Assembly (NCBI RefSeq): GCF_000317535.1
Contig: NC_019757.1
Span: 6,898,501-6,962,500 of the forward strand
Reading direction: 5' to 3'
Length of the DNA stretch: 64,000 nt
DNA from: Cylindrospermum stagnale PCC 7417
Lineage (GTDB): Bacteria > Cyanobacteriota > Cyanobacteriia > Cyanobacteriales > Nostocaceae
In this document: positions 1 through 9,556 of the stretch, piece after piece
How positions within the stretch are numbered: the stretch's first letter is position 1
Layout: each line of letters begins with the position of its first letter
The notes under the pieces: model-generated
What the model was told of the DNA's origin: nothing
Database searches by the model: none
Seen by the model: only the letters and a program-made list of their open reading frames with translations
Position numbers and translations under genes: made by a program

Positions 1-588
1 AAATTTCTCTTGGGTTTTCTCAATAATCACACCAATTTTGGTGCGAGTTTCTGGTATCAGAGTAGTATGCCCCAACAAGAGATGGCAAATTAAATTTCCT
101 TCTAGGTAAAGAACATTGTCACTAGCATAATAGAGGTCAGAAGCTGTAACCGAATTGGGATTAACAACTAAATAATCACAAGCTTTGGCTAAAAGATTAA
201 CACTTGGGGTAGCATCACCAGCAAAACCTCCTATTTCCGCACGGACTCCTGTCGGGATAATACTAACAGCGACAAAAGGTTTAGCCGAAGATATTTGACG
301 AGGACGAATATTTAATAAGGAAGGCCAGACAGGTTTTCTATCTGTTTCCAAAAAACTGCTTTCAAATACTAACTTATTTTCTCTGAGTGCTGTTAATATC
401 AGCCGGATTGGTGTTCCTGGTAGTCCCAGTTCTCCAATTCGATGAGCGATTTCACTCCAAATTAGTTGCTTAGGAGAACATTCGATTTCAAAAGCTTTGG
501 TGATAACTTGTGACACAATTAAGCTTACTCGATTAACTTCAACCCTTACATATACCTTATATTGAGCAATGATTATTAAATTTTCCAT
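1..588 (-). CDS. DUF3326 family protein, C-terminus cut by window edge
   Basis: An open frame of 196 codons starts at ATG 588 and runs off the left edge without a stop. It starts MENLIIIAQYKVYVRV and contains PTGVRAEIGGFAGDATPS followed by a stretch ending NVLYLEGNLICHLLLGHTTL. The PTG...IGGxAGDAxP signature and the following DNVLYLEG block match my memory of the DUF3326 family, conserved in cyanobacteria and of unknown function. Full members are longer (about 350 residues), so the missing part should lie left of the window. No function is assigned. The frame is certain; the family name is recalled, not searched. Confidence 0.7.
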   Translation of the reverse strand, partial: MENLIIIAQYKVYVRVEVNRVSLIVSQVITKAFEIECSPKQLIWSEIAHRIGELGLPGTPIRLILTALRENKLVFESSFLETDRKPVWPSLLNIRPRQISSAKPFVAVSIIPTGVRAEIGGFAGDATPSVNLLAKACDYLVVNPNSVTASDLYYASDNVLYLEGNLICHLLLGHTTLIPETRTKIGVIIEKTQEKF

Positions 589-707
589 AAAATTTAAGTG
601 TTAGTACTTGCGTAGTAATACTTAAATTTGTAGTTTTAAACACTTTTTAAAATTTGATTCCTAATCTTGATAGGCGATCGCTACCTAGAAAACTAAATCA
701 AAAAGCG

Positions 708-736
708 TAGGCGATGCCTAGGTTGGGCATCGCCTT
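708..736 (-). terminator. Hairpin after the radical SAM gene
   Basis: The arms GGCGATGCC (710-718) and GGGCATCGCC (725-734) form a strong stem just 3' of the gene ending at 742; read on the minus strand it is followed by a short T-rich stretch. It can act as a terminator. The same kind of palindrome occurs as a dispersed small repeat in Nostocales, so it may be a repeat used as a terminator. Confidence 0.5.
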
Positions 737-741
737 TGACT

Positions 742-2328
742 CTAACTAACTACAGCCTCGGCTTTTTCTTTCACCAGCACATAAGGCTTTTCTGGCCCTT
801 GCGCTAAATATTCAGCTAGCTGACTTTCAATTTGATCGCGGACAATTTGGCGATACTCTAGAAAATGCTCGTTGTGGGCGCAAGTAGAGATATATTGCTC
901 AAGTACTTTGGGGTTACGCTTAAAAATGCTAAACAAGTGGTGCCAGAATTTCCAGCGAGTTTCCCGGATGACACCTTGTCGCCAAATCACAGTTAGCAGT
1001 GCTTTGACAACTATCCACTCTGGCTTTTTAGCTGGTGCTGTCCATTTGGGGGAACCCAACATCAAGAAACAGCGATAGGTGCGATCTAAGTATGCAATTG
1101 GATCGTATAAAGCGCAAAATGCCTCAACGTATTCTCTCGCAATGTCTTCTAGGGGACGGGTGGCGACAAAGTTCATCAACGTTGTTTGGTTGATGTTGCC
1201 GTCTTGATTTTCTCGCAATCTACCTTCTTTTGTCAGGCGATGCCACAAAGCGGTGTTGGGTAGCGCTTGCAACATGGCGAAGGTGGTAGAGGGAATTGCA
1301 GCCAGTTCTGCAAAGCGGACGATGCGATCGCCTGCACCGGCTTTTTCGCCATCAAAACCAATAATAAACCCAGCCATTGGGCGCAACCCAGTTCTAATAA
1401 TAGTTTCCACCGACTCAGTTAAAGAACTGCGGGTATTTTGAAACTTTTTCGTCAATTGCAAACTATCTTCATCTGGTGTTTCAATGCCCAAAAACACAGC
1501 TTTAAAGCCGCAATCAACCATCAACTCCATCATTTCTTGGTCTTGTGCCAAGTCAATTGAAGCTTCAGTGTCAAAATTGAAAGGATATTGATGTTCTTCC
1601 GCCCAGACTTTTAACTCTTTCAGCAACAATTTAACATTCCGCTTGTTGCCAATAAAGTTATCATCCACCATAAACACACCCCGCCGCCAACCCAATTCAT
1701 AGAGGTAATCTAACTCTGCTAACAGTTGTGCTGGGGTTTTAGTACGTGGTTTGCGTCCGTAGAGAACGATAATGTCACAGAATTCGCACTGGAAAGGACA
1801 ACCCCGCGAAAACTGCACCGACATCATGTCATAAGCATCAAACTCTAATAAATCAAAGCGGGGTATAGGTGTGCTGGTGACATCAGGTTTTTCTGTAGCC
1901 CGGAAAGTCCCAGAAGTTTCTCCCCGTTGAACAGCTGCGACAAACATGGGTAGAGTCAGTTCCCCTTCATCCAGAATCAGAAAATCTGCCCCAGCGGCTT
2001 CCACTTCATGGGGTGTAGAGGTGGGGTAGGGGCCACCCAGCGCCACTAACTTACCGCGTCTTTTCGCTTCTTTGATTTGGTCGAGTAAATCTTGTTTCTG
2101 GACAATCATGGCAGAGAAAATCACTATATCTGCCCAAGCCCATTCTGCTTCTGTTGCTGGGCGAATGTTGCGATCGACCAACTTAAATTCCCATTCTTGG
2201 GGCAAAATCGCCGCCACCGTTACTAAACCCAAGGGTGGTAACAAAACCTTGCGATCGACTAATGCCAAAATCTTTTCGTAAGACCAAAAGGTTTTCGGAA
2301 ATATCGGATACACCAGCAAGACTCGCAT
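742..2328 (-). CDS. B12-binding radical SAM protein (DUF4070 type)
   Basis: 528 residues. The N-terminal part (about 1-150) is a cobalamin-binding Rossmann domain, with the opening MRVLLVYPIFP and the PPLGL and GGPYPT motifs. The radical SAM core follows, with the cluster motif SRGCPFQCEFCDI (CxxxCxxC) near residue 175. The C-terminal third looks like the DUF4070 extension (IAREYVEAFCALYDP). Members use a 4Fe-4S cluster and SAM, often with B12, for radical methylation; the hopanoid C2-methylase HpnP belongs to this broad group and is of similar length and organisation. I cannot tell from sequence alone whether this copy is HpnP or a relative acting on another lipid. It is a single gene with a hairpin behind it and no co-directional neighbour close by. 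Confidence 0.8.
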   Translation of the reverse strand: MRVLLVYPIFPKTFWSYEKILALVDRKVLLPPLGLVTVAAILPQEWEFKLVDRNIRPATEAEWAWADIVIFSAMIVQKQDLLDQIKEAKRRGKLVALGGPYPTSTPHEVEAAGADFLILDEGELTLPMFVAAVQRGETSGTFRATEKPDVTSTPIPRFDLLEFDAYDMMSVQFSRGCPFQCEFCDIIVLYGRKPRTKTPAQLLAELDYLYELGWRRGVFMVDDNFIGNKRNVKLLLKELKVWAEEHQYPFNFDTEASIDLAQDQEMMELMVDCGFKAVFLGIETPDEDSLQLTKKFQNTRSSLTESVETIIRTGLRPMAGFIIGFDGEKAGAGDRIVRFAELAAIPSTTFAMLQALPNTALWHRLTKEGRLRENQDGNINQTTLMNFVATRPLEDIAREYVEAFCALYDPIAYLDRTYRCFLMLGSPKWTAPAKKPEWIVVKALLTVIWRQGVIRETRWKFWHHLFSIFKRNPKVLEQYISTCAHNEHFLEYRQIVRDQIESQLAEYLAQGPEKPYVLVKEKAEAVVS

Positions 2329-2440
2329 ATAGTATCACTCCTCACACTTTGATTGTTATCTAACTGTAACTAAAAATAAAGACTAATTGACTTTTTAGTA
2401 AAGTTGTTTTGTTTTAAAGCTAAAGTTTTTATTTAAAACT

Positions 2441-2537
2441 TACAGCAGATTGCAACTTGGTAAAGTACAGATTATCGTAGGGGCACAACAATGTTGTGCC
2501 CCTACCCGTGTACTTCATTTACCTGAACAATGCTGTA
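2441..2537. repeat. MITE-like palindromic element (97 bp)
   Basis: The ends are TACAGCA and TGCTGTA, and the inverted similarity continues inward with mismatches (AACTTGGTAAAGTAC against GTACTTCATTTACCTGAAC). The centre is a near-perfect hairpin, GTAGGGGCACAAC with GTTGTGCCCCTAC. A related central hairpin (GGGGCATAGC...GCTATGCCC) lies near 25917-25938. No coding capacity. The rest of 2329-2744 shows nothing I can name. Confidence 0.6.
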
Positions 2538-2745
2538 ATTAAATCACCTCAAAAATGCGCTCCAAATACCTATTAGGGATTGAGCCGAGATGCGTGGTAA
2601 TTTACAGTAAAATGCTCTAAAAAGTCTCGCCCTATCTGGGTTTGATAATTTGCTACCCAAAGCAAAAAAGCCGTTATCGGTAGCGATAAATCAAGCATGA
2701 GTGAAGGACAAACAACAGTTTTTTACCAACATCTCGGTGCAATGC

Positions 2746-2965
2746 CTAGTTGAGATTGAGACGTGCCATCTCTCTATCAAATTTTTTGGCAATAAAGTCT
2801 GCGTTGTTGTCTTGCTGTCTTGTTGGTAGTATCCGCACAATTTCGCCATTAACCAGTTCTTAGCGACCTTGTGCGGGAAAGTCGTAGTTGAGAAATTGTT
2901 CAAAGGGGAATCGCTGCTTGGCTTGGTTTGGTTTGAAGCTAGGGTCATGGCCTGCGCTGGTTTGA
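2746..2965 (-). pseudogene. Uma2-family endonuclease remnant
   Basis: One minus frame reads FPFEQFLNYDFPAQGR, then stop TAA (2862-2860), then ELVNGEIVRILPTRQQDN and a run ending MARLNLN before stop TAG (2748-2746). RYELVNGEIV is the hallmark N-terminal motif of Uma2 (DUF820) proteins, so the TAA has replaced the expected tyrosine codon. No start codon and no C-terminal Uma2 motifs are visible. The remnant lies just beyond the 3' end of the CRISPR gene run. An intact Uma2 gene is at 43726-44298. Confidence 0.6.
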
Positions 2966-3006
2966 TGCAGAGGCTATAGTTTTAGGATACGCACCGATTA
3001 GTAGTA

Positions 3007-5259
3007 TTATTCAACCCTTTTTACTCTCCTCACACTTGTACCTTGAAATTTTTCAATTTTTACTTTGACAATATCTCCTATAAAAAGGGTAACTTCTTGT
3101 TTATTCACTTCTTCTTTTGATGGACAATCAGAACCTTTAATTTCATAAGTGATAGTAGTTTTTAATTTAGTTCTTCTACCATCTTGTACCGATTGCTTTT
3201 CAATGTTGGTTACAGTCCCTTCAATAATTTGACCTTCTGTAAACTCTAGGATAGGTAGAATTTCCTGAATCACCTGTAAAGGTGTGGGTAAAACTCTTCT
3301 TGCTTTATATTCATTGTGGTCATATCCAAGACGAGGCTTTTGTTCACGCTCAATTTCCATGTATCGTGTTTGTTCCAAATAATCTTGTGATGGATCTTCT
3401 TCCCAAGTTAATAAAGCTAACAACATTTTAATTCTGGGAATTTTATTAAATTGTCCAATTTTCGTGAGTTGAGGTTGAGTAAGTATATATTTCTCAAATT
3501 CATCTTTGTACTTAGATGCTTGTTGAACTGTTTCTGCAAGATTCCAGTTATTACCACTAAATAATTGAGCGTATCTATTTGTGCGTTGATTTAAATAAAG
3601 CTCATGGGTAATTTTAATTGCACCCATACCCAAAGGTTTACCCATACCCAACGATAGCCGATATTTATTGTCTTGAGCAATATCAAGTACCCACATTAAA
3701 GCACCCAGTTCAACATCACTCAAGTTTTCAAAATGAATAGTGAACTCAAAATTTACTCCTGGTTTAATTGGCTTTATTTGAGTAAGTTGAGTAGCTGAAG
3801 CTTCATCTGGTTTTAGATGTTTAATTTCTGGTTCACTCCCCTTGTGCCAATAAAGTTTATGACCACGAATGACAGTATCTTTAGTTGGCTCACTAGCATA
3901 ATGGTTCAGATTTATCTTGACAGCATTTGTATTTTCTGATTGCACTAAGTAGTGCTGAAATGTTGTCGGTTTAGGACTAGCAAGAATTTTAGGCGTGATT
4001 GGATAATTTTCTAGCCAGATATCATTATTATCTGTTTGACATTCCGCGTTGCTGATAAAAATTCTACCAGCGCGACTTTGTTGAATTCCTTGAGTTTGTT
4101 TTTCTGATCTGACAAAACCAAAAATTGCATCTGCAATATCAATAATTGAAGATTCCCGTAAATTTGCTGGAATAAAATCAACAGCAGATGCTGTCTTTAT
4201 ATGCCCTTTTGGATAATATGGAATACGGAAATTAGGACTTTGACCAAATAATTTTATAGATTGTCCTTGTTGATGTTGACAATAAAAGATAGCACGACCC
4301 TGTTTAAGTACACCCATTTCTGGATCAAATGGTGGTTCTTGCTTCTGAAAAGGTGTTAATGATTTTTTATAATCTTGAATGGCATCGTCATCAATTGGTA
4401 TTAATTCTGCATCAGGATTTGGTTCTCTAATCAGGCAATGATTTTTACGGTTTACTTCATCTGGCAGTCTTGTTGCACCTTCCAGCATATTGCCGCTAGT
4501 TAGTAAAACACCATTGTAATCATAATCCTGACTATTAGAGCTTATCTTTTGAGCAAATTTACGACCATTTTTAGTTTGTATATCCTCAAAACTTATATTA
4601 ATAAAATACTGAGGTTTATAATCTGATATATTTTCGATAGGAATATATCCAGAAATCCTAGCATTAATAACCGATTTCTCTTTGACCCAAACAAATGGAT
4701 AATTATCAATACTTTTGGCAGGACGTACAAACCATTTGTCCCCTTTTTGTTGAAAATAACCAGCTTTTACATTTTTACCCTGATTTCCTAAATACTTTAT
4801 ATATTCATCTTTAAGCGGGTCATCTTTATCAGCAGCTACCGCACGAAAGAAAAACTTTTGGGCATCAGAAACTTTGTCAATTTTGCTAAAACTGATTATT
4901 TCTATCAGCGTCCTGAACATTCCTCGTAAACTACTACCTGCAATTTCAGGTTTATTCGTCACTGGATTATAGAAAAAATCAGGATAATCACTAACTTCTC
5001 TTTCTTGTCTAAGTTGTTCTTGTACAAAATTAAATTGTTCTGGTGTTAGTCCACAGCGAATATATAGAGGTGAAGAAGTATTTAAATTGCATTGTATTCT
5101 ACCAGTATGTCTATCCTGATAGTAACGATCATTATCACGCAGCTTACAATTTTCCTCTAGTTCAGCTTTGACTATTTGGTCTGGAAGTTCCACAAAATTA
5201 TATGGTGCAACTGCTTTCTTATCTTGCGGTACATGGTGAATATGTTTGATAGTCATCAT
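3007..5259 (-). CDS. Type III CRISPR RAMP protein, TIGR03986 family
   Basis: 750 residues, the last gene of the CRISPR run. The RAMP fold is indicated by the N-terminal helix motif PEIAGSSLRGMFRTLIEI (about residues 106-123) and a glycine-rich loop LSLGMGKPLGMGAIKI (about 545-560). The last 80 residues (GQIIEGTVTNIEKQ ... GDIVKVKIEKFQG) look like a small OB/S1-type RNA-binding domain; that part is inference. Proteins of this family occur with csx10 and csx19 in subtype III-D loci, presumably as a backbone or accessory Cas7-like subunit binding crRNA. The start ATGATGACT overlaps the csx19 stop by four bases (ATGA), so translation is probably coupled. The exact position in the complex is not known from sequence. 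Confidence 0.8.
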   Translation of the reverse strand: MMTIKHIHHVPQDKKAVAPYNFVELPDQIVKAELEENCKLRDNDRYYQDRHTGRIQCNLNTSSPLYIRCGLTPEQFNFVQEQLRQEREVSDYPDFFYNPVTNKPEIAGSSLRGMFRTLIEIISFSKIDKVSDAQKFFFRAVAADKDDPLKDEYIKYLGNQGKNVKAGYFQQKGDKWFVRPAKSIDNYPFVWVKEKSVINARISGYIPIENISDYKPQYFINISFEDIQTKNGRKFAQKISSNSQDYDYNGVLLTSGNMLEGATRLPDEVNRKNHCLIREPNPDAELIPIDDDAIQDYKKSLTPFQKQEPPFDPEMGVLKQGRAIFYCQHQQGQSIKLFGQSPNFRIPYYPKGHIKTASAVDFIPANLRESSIIDIADAIFGFVRSEKQTQGIQQSRAGRIFISNAECQTDNNDIWLENYPITPKILASPKPTTFQHYLVQSENTNAVKINLNHYASEPTKDTVIRGHKLYWHKGSEPEIKHLKPDEASATQLTQIKPIKPGVNFEFTIHFENLSDVELGALMWVLDIAQDNKYRLSLGMGKPLGMGAIKITHELYLNQRTNRYAQLFSGNNWNLAETVQQASKYKDEFEKYILTQPQLTKIGQFNKIPRIKMLLALLTWEEDPSQDYLEQTRYMEIEREQKPRLGYDHNEYKARRVLPTPLQVIQEILPILEFTEGQIIEGTVTNIEKQSVQDGRRTKLKTTITYEIKGSDCPSKEEVNKQEVTLFIGDIVKVKIEKFQGTSVRRVKRVE

Positions 5260-5894
5260 TTAACTCCTGCTTTTGCTTTTAGTGATACAAGACGACTGAG
5301 AAAAATTCTGGCAATACCTGTTTCATCGTCGTATTTAATGTAGTGATTTATTACTAAACGGACTGGACGATAAAGCTTCTTTTTATCTGTTGGACTAAAA
5401 TAACTGCTTAAACTAGTTAAAGGAACAGCGTGTTTTAGCCCTTGGGAACCATCAGAAAGTAAAGTAAATCCATGCTTTTCACCATCCTCTCCATTTTTAC
5501 CTTTCTCTATTTGAGTTCCCCAAAGAATTTGTTCTTCATGAATATATTCTATTGATGGATTATCTTTGATAAGTCGTGCTTGCCAATTTTTATGAGATTT
5601 CCAAAGTAAAATTTCTCCGTTCTCTCCAAATATTCGACACTGTTGCAATGTGAGTAATCGAAGGTTAGCAAAATCAACAGCAAAATTATTTTTATGAAAA
5701 ACTATATCAGCAGTAATTATTTTATAATTTTCGTCTTCATCAAAATGTCCCCAAATTATTCCATCCTCAGCATAAGCCAAAAGATACTTAAATTGATATT
5801 CTTTAGCTTCTTTTTGCAACCAATTTATTAGAGTGCTTTGGTCATCGTCTCTAATCTCATCGACAGAGATAGTCTGACATAATTTTTGATTCAT
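5256..5894 (-). CDS. csx19: Type III-D CRISPR protein Csx19
   Basis: 212 residues, beginning MNQKLCQTISVDEI and carrying KYLLAYAEDGIIWGHFDED and a later ILWGTQIEKG segment. This pattern (a short alpha/beta protein with two GxxWGxxx stretches) matches my memory of TIGR03984/Csx19, a subunit found only in subtype III-D loci. Its ATG overlaps the stop of the double-RAMP gene (ATGA) and its stop overlaps the next gene in the same way. No catalytic motif is visible; Csx19 is thought to be structural in the effector complex. Confidence 0.8.
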   Translation of the reverse strand: MNQKLCQTISVDEIRDDDQSTLINWLQKEAKEYQFKYLLAYAEDGIIWGHFDEDENYKIITADIVFHKNNFAVDFANLRLLTLQQCRIFGENGEILLWKSHKNWQARLIKDNPSIEYIHEEQILWGTQIEKGKNGEDGEKHGFTLLSDGSQGLKHAVPLTSLSSYFSPTDKKKLYRPVRLVINHYIKYDDETGIARIFLSRLVSLKAKAGVK

Positions 5895-7345
5895 GCTACT
5901 ACCTGATTAACTATTTTATTTAAATCACCCACAAATTTTTCTAAATTATTCACATCACTAATTTGTAACTTGTCTTCCTCTTTAATGATTTGCCAATAAT
6001 CTTCACCGTTATCTGGTGTAAATCGTCTCATTTCTGCTTTAATTCCCTGTAATCTCCCTCTTCCGATGCTGCTTTCACCACCAATTGGTAAATCACTTGT
6101 CCATAAATCTTTTAGTAAAAGTAACAGTAAGCCAATTTCAGCATTATTCGGTTGACGTAATTCTAAATCCAAAGTAACTATTGTCTCCTTTCCGCCAAAT
6201 ATCGGTTGTTCGTCAAACAATGCACCATGTAATGCGCCACCTGTAAAGCGGTCGATTGCTATTCGATTTTGTACTAAAGGGATTGCTTGTTCAATTACAG
6301 TTTCATTTACCACTAAGCGACTTGATTGAGCATCTTGAATATTTTCTTCGAAAATACCAAATATGTCATAAATAAAAGTTGTTGAAATTCCCAGCGTTTT
6401 TACTATTTTCTCTGCTCGATGCCGCAAAACTCCCGTAAAACTTGTTCCTGGTAAAATTGATGCAACCTTACCATTACGGTGTGATTTTATATGTACTACA
6501 TCTGGTACGGTTTCTGTAGAAAATTGACCAGAACGAATTAGTAAAGAACCAATTAAGTTAAAAGTAGCTTTCAGATGAAACCGATGGCGTTGGTCTGATC
6601 TTATTTTTTCTTGAAAGATATCTACAATTTTACCTTCTATAGCTAAAATATCTTGAGTGTACTTCTCTTTCCAATCATCTCTGTCAAAAGTTAACCAAGC
6701 TAACCTATGTTTGTAATCATTCAAATCAAACTGCCAAATTTGCCATTTTTCAATATGACAACGACCAAATCCTCGGCGTTTTTTCATGCCAATATTAATT
6801 TCAGACTTTTCTAGCCCTTGTAAAGCAATAACCAAAGCTTCAAGTAGTTGATTTTTATTTTTTCCTTCTTCAATTAACAACTCAAAATAAAGAGGGAATT
6901 CGGTTCCTGCTGCCAAGAGTTCCAAATCGTACTTTGCCTGATTTTTTGCTGTCCCTGTTGCAATATCAATTCTTACTCCATCCCTGAGTTCTACGCGGGG
7001 AATTTCATTACTAATCGAGTCATGGATAATGAGAGGACTTTGTTCACCATCTTTATCTTTGCGACTTCCACCAAATAGATACGTAGATAAGTTGTCATTT
7101 TGATGTTTCTCATCTTGACCATAACCATATTGATACTCGTGTAAATAGTTCCGTAATGCACCAGCGATAGACGTACCTGTGAGAAGTGCTTTAGAACTAA
7201 TGCTGTCACGCAGTAACATTAAATCTGTAGACCCATCTGCATCACCATTACCCAAACAGGTTGGGGTATCTAATATTAGAGTTCCTGTGATGATAATGCG
7301 TTCAAGGATAATACGTTGGTTACGTTTTAAGCGTTTATTGCTCAT
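5891..7345 (-). CDS. Double Cas7 (Csm3-like) RAMP subunit
   Basis: 484 residues with two RAMP domains in tandem. Domain 1 (about 20-215) has TGTLILDTPTCLGNGDADG, LLTGTSIAGALRNYL and KKRRGFGRCHIEKW; domain 2 (about 255-460) has ATFNLIGSLLIRSG, ILPGTSFTGVLRHRAE and GGESSIGRGRLQGIK. Each therefore has the helix motif G(T)SxxGxLR and the glycine-rich loop of Cas7 proteins that line crRNA in type III complexes. In III-D variants fused Cas7 units are known. The start at 7345 is preferred because AAGGAGAAGG lies just upstream; an ATG at 7366 would place that site inside the gene. It overlaps the csx10 stop. Acidic residues in the domain 1 loop (GNGDADGSTD) could cut target RNA. Confidence 0.85.
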   Translation of the reverse strand: MSNKRLKRNQRIILERIIITGTLILDTPTCLGNGDADGSTDLMLLRDSISSKALLTGTSIAGALRNYLHEYQYGYGQDEKHQNDNLSTYLFGGSRKDKDGEQSPLIIHDSISNEIPRVELRDGVRIDIATGTAKNQAKYDLELLAAGTEFPLYFELLIEEGKNKNQLLEALVIALQGLEKSEINIGMKKRRGFGRCHIEKWQIWQFDLNDYKHRLAWLTFDRDDWKEKYTQDILAIEGKIVDIFQEKIRSDQRHRFHLKATFNLIGSLLIRSGQFSTETVPDVVHIKSHRNGKVASILPGTSFTGVLRHRAEKIVKTLGISTTFIYDIFGIFEENIQDAQSSRLVVNETVIEQAIPLVQNRIAIDRFTGGALHGALFDEQPIFGGKETIVTLDLELRQPNNAEIGLLLLLLKDLWTSDLPIGGESSIGRGRLQGIKAEMRRFTPDNGEDYWQIIKEEDKLQISDVNNLEKFVGDLNKIVNQVVA

Positions 7346-8906
7346 CAGCCTTCTCCTTAGTTGCATTTTTAGCTACTGCCATAATTAGACGTAGAGTATA
7401 TTCCATAGCTAGAGAGTCACTTAAACTGCACTTTTCGTCACCAATTAGAATGTCTTGTATTTCAGTTCCCATCCATTTTCTTGGAGAATCTAACCACTGC
7501 TTAATTGTTTTTTTTAAAGATTGGTTTCCTAATTTAGTTCCTTCATATTGGCTACGGGCATTTTGAGTCAGTTGACTGAAAAGACTATCCAGGGGTTCAC
7601 GACTGTTTTTATCTAATGCTTGTCTCGCAACTATTATTAATCGCGATAACTGGCTATTAGTCATTTGATTTACTTGGAGTCTATGCAGTTCAATTTGTGT
7701 TAGGAGTAATTGTTCTAATTTTTGCCGTAAGATTCTTTCTCCGATTTCGCGTGCTAACTCACAAGATTCTGGAGTTTTAAATTGAGGTTTTGTCAAGGTT
7801 ACTTTAATTTGTGGCTTTTTAGCTGTAATTTTTTTTTCTGTACACCAGTTAACAGCTACCCTACCAAAACCTTCTTCTCTCCTTTCTCCTATACCTTCTG
7901 TTTCTAAAATATTTATTTTCTCTGGATTTATTTGAGCATTTTCATATACAAAGACGCTTCCTGCTTTAACTGCTAGTACTTGTGGTATAGGTAAACCCCA
8001 TTTGCGGTTAAAACCTCCTATAAAAATGCTATCCATGTAAGCACTTCTTGGCTTATCTAGGTATATTTCTAGTACTTCAGAAAGTAAGTTAGTTGGCGGT
8101 ATCGCAGCATATTGACCCCATTCATCGCGTAGAATTAAATCGCTGAGGAGGGTAACTTTCAGAATATTATCACTAATCCTATTTTCTGAAGGAATCCCGA
8201 CTTCATTCCAAGAATCACAGGAGTTTACTTGTGAAATTTCCACATGACCATAACCAGCACTTCTAGAACCCCCTAACCAGATATCTGAGGGAGATAGTAA
8301 GTTGCAGATAATCTCTTCATTGGCTTCGTCACACAAGATAACTCCTTGAAAAGTTTGTCCTGCATCTATAGCATCGTAGCGAAAGATTTCACCTTCTGAT
8401 TCTGTGGAACGACCTTTGGAGCGATCGCGCAAGTTGTGAATGTTAATTCTGCGAGCAACGTGATATAGTGTAGTGTATCCGCTTTCTTCAACCCAAAAAG
8501 CTTCTCCTACTGTCTTCGGTGAATCTAGTTTAGGTCTAGCTATACTAAAGTCATAAAATATCATCCTACTATCAGATTCATTGTTAAATTCCACACCTTT
8601 TTCTTTTCGCCAAGAAAGTAATGTAGGATATGTCCTTTTTCCTTCTTGACTACTGATGTATGCATTTAAGTAACGAGTTGAATCGTCAAAAAACAAATCC
8701 CTAATTTTTGGATCAATTAAGATATCAGAATTTTGCAATCCATAACTATTCAGATACCGACTAATCAATGCACCCCGAATCATGCTTCCAGGAATGTATG
8801 AATAGGAGACATCACTGTTTGGATCACCTTGAAATGAAGTCGCTAAAATAGGTTGTTTAGTTCTTAGTAAAAAGGTAATTGCTTTCATTTTTCTATCTTC
8901 TTTCAT
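7335..8906 (-). CDS. csx10: CRISPR RAMP protein Csx10 (Cas5-like, subtype III-D)
   Basis: 523 residues in the frame from ATG 8906; a second ATG at 8888 (MKAITFLLRTKQP) follows a GAAGA site and is the likelier start. Motifs: YSYIPGSMIRGALISRYL (about residue 36), the glycine loop WLGGSRSAGYGHVEIS near 210, and a second G-rich segment IGERREEGFGRVAVNW near 345. The C-terminal third is helical and may serve the Cas11-like role; that is inference. Csx10 is the Cas5-type subunit that caps the crRNA 5' handle in III-D complexes. It touches the preceding RAMP gene by one base and overlaps the following gene. Confidence 0.85.
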   Translation of the reverse strand: MKEDRKMKAITFLLRTKQPILATSFQGDPNSDVSYSYIPGSMIRGALISRYLNSYGLQNSDILIDPKIRDLFFDDSTRYLNAYISSQEGKRTYPTLLSWRKEKGVEFNNESDSRMIFYDFSIARPKLDSPKTVGEAFWVEESGYTTLYHVARRINIHNLRDRSKGRSTESEGEIFRYDAIDAGQTFQGVILCDEANEEIICNLLSPSDIWLGGSRSAGYGHVEISQVNSCDSWNEVGIPSENRISDNILKVTLLSDLILRDEWGQYAAIPPTNLLSEVLEIYLDKPRSAYMDSIFIGGFNRKWGLPIPQVLAVKAGSVFVYENAQINPEKINILETEGIGERREEGFGRVAVNWCTEKKITAKKPQIKVTLTKPQFKTPESCELAREIGERILRQKLEQLLLTQIELHRLQVNQMTNSQLSRLIIVARQALDKNSREPLDSLFSQLTQNARSQYEGTKLGNQSLKKTIKQWLDSPRKWMGTEIQDILIGDEKCSLSDSLAMEYTLRLIMAVAKNATKEKADEQ

Positions 8907-9556
8907 TAGATAAAATGCTGTATAAAATTATCTATAATCTCTTGGTTAGTATAGTCAAATAATTGGCACTGCACATGGCCACGTCCGCGATTTCTACCAC
9001 TTCCTACCCGCCTTAAAGCTAAAGTACCAACTGATAACAACGTTAAAGCATCATCATTGGGTTGAACGTCAAAACTTAGATGAGCAGTAAATTTGAGTTC
9101 GCGCAGTATTACACGCGATGATCGCAAACTTTTCCTATCTGGCGTTCCTGTTTTCATATCAATTGCAGTTTGGCAGCGAATAGTTGTTAAGGATTCTAAA
9201 ATCTCGACTTTAGTTAGGTTGTTATCTGTTTTCATCTGATACGCTATGACTTTCCTCAAATCTTCTGGTAAACAAGCATCCCCAATGTGCATATATGAAT
9301 TAGTATTGAGGATACTTCCTGGCTTACCGAATAAGTGACAAGCAACTTGTTCCCAATGTTGGCGACTATTCTCAGGTAATACAGCTATCAAGTTATCGCA
9401 TTCTTCACTCAATAAACCTTTTAAAGTACGTCCTCGCAAATAAGGAAATCCATAAGCGTCATGTTCAACTTCTTGGTCAACTAAACCTGCTACCCCATCT
9501 CCACGTCCAAAGGTAGTATCACTCAATAGTTTAATTTTCAGTTTGTAGACAATCAC
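8906..9556 (-). CDS. Cas7/Csm3-like RAMP subunit
   Basis: 216 residues starting MIVYKLKIKLLSDTTFGRGDGVAG, with GFPYLRGRTLKGLLSEE (the RAMP helix motif) and the C-terminal glycine loop RRVGSGRNRGRGHVQCQL. This is a single-domain Cas7-type backbone subunit. The start is a GTG at 9556, supported by AAGGAG about eight bases upstream; it overlaps the 3' end of cas10 by 26 bases. Acidic residues in TFGRGDGVAG and DQEVEHD are placed where the RNase aspartate of Csm3 sits, but I cannot confirm catalysis. Confidence 0.8.
   Translation of the reverse strand: MIVYKLKIKLLSDTTFGRGDGVAGLVDQEVEHDAYGFPYLRGRTLKGLLSEECDNLIAVLPENSRQHWEQVACHLFGKPGSILNTNSYMHIGDACLPEDLRKVIAYQMKTDNNLTKVEILESLTTIRCQTAIDMKTGTPDRKSLRSSRVILRELKFTAHLSFDVQPNDDALTLLSVGTLALRRVGSGRNRGRGHVQCQLFDYTNQEIIDNFIQHFI

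Noticed and set aside
2691-2948. 85-codon minus frame
   Set aside because: A neighbouring frame holds clear Uma2 similarity broken by stops, so this frame is a by-product of a decayed gene.
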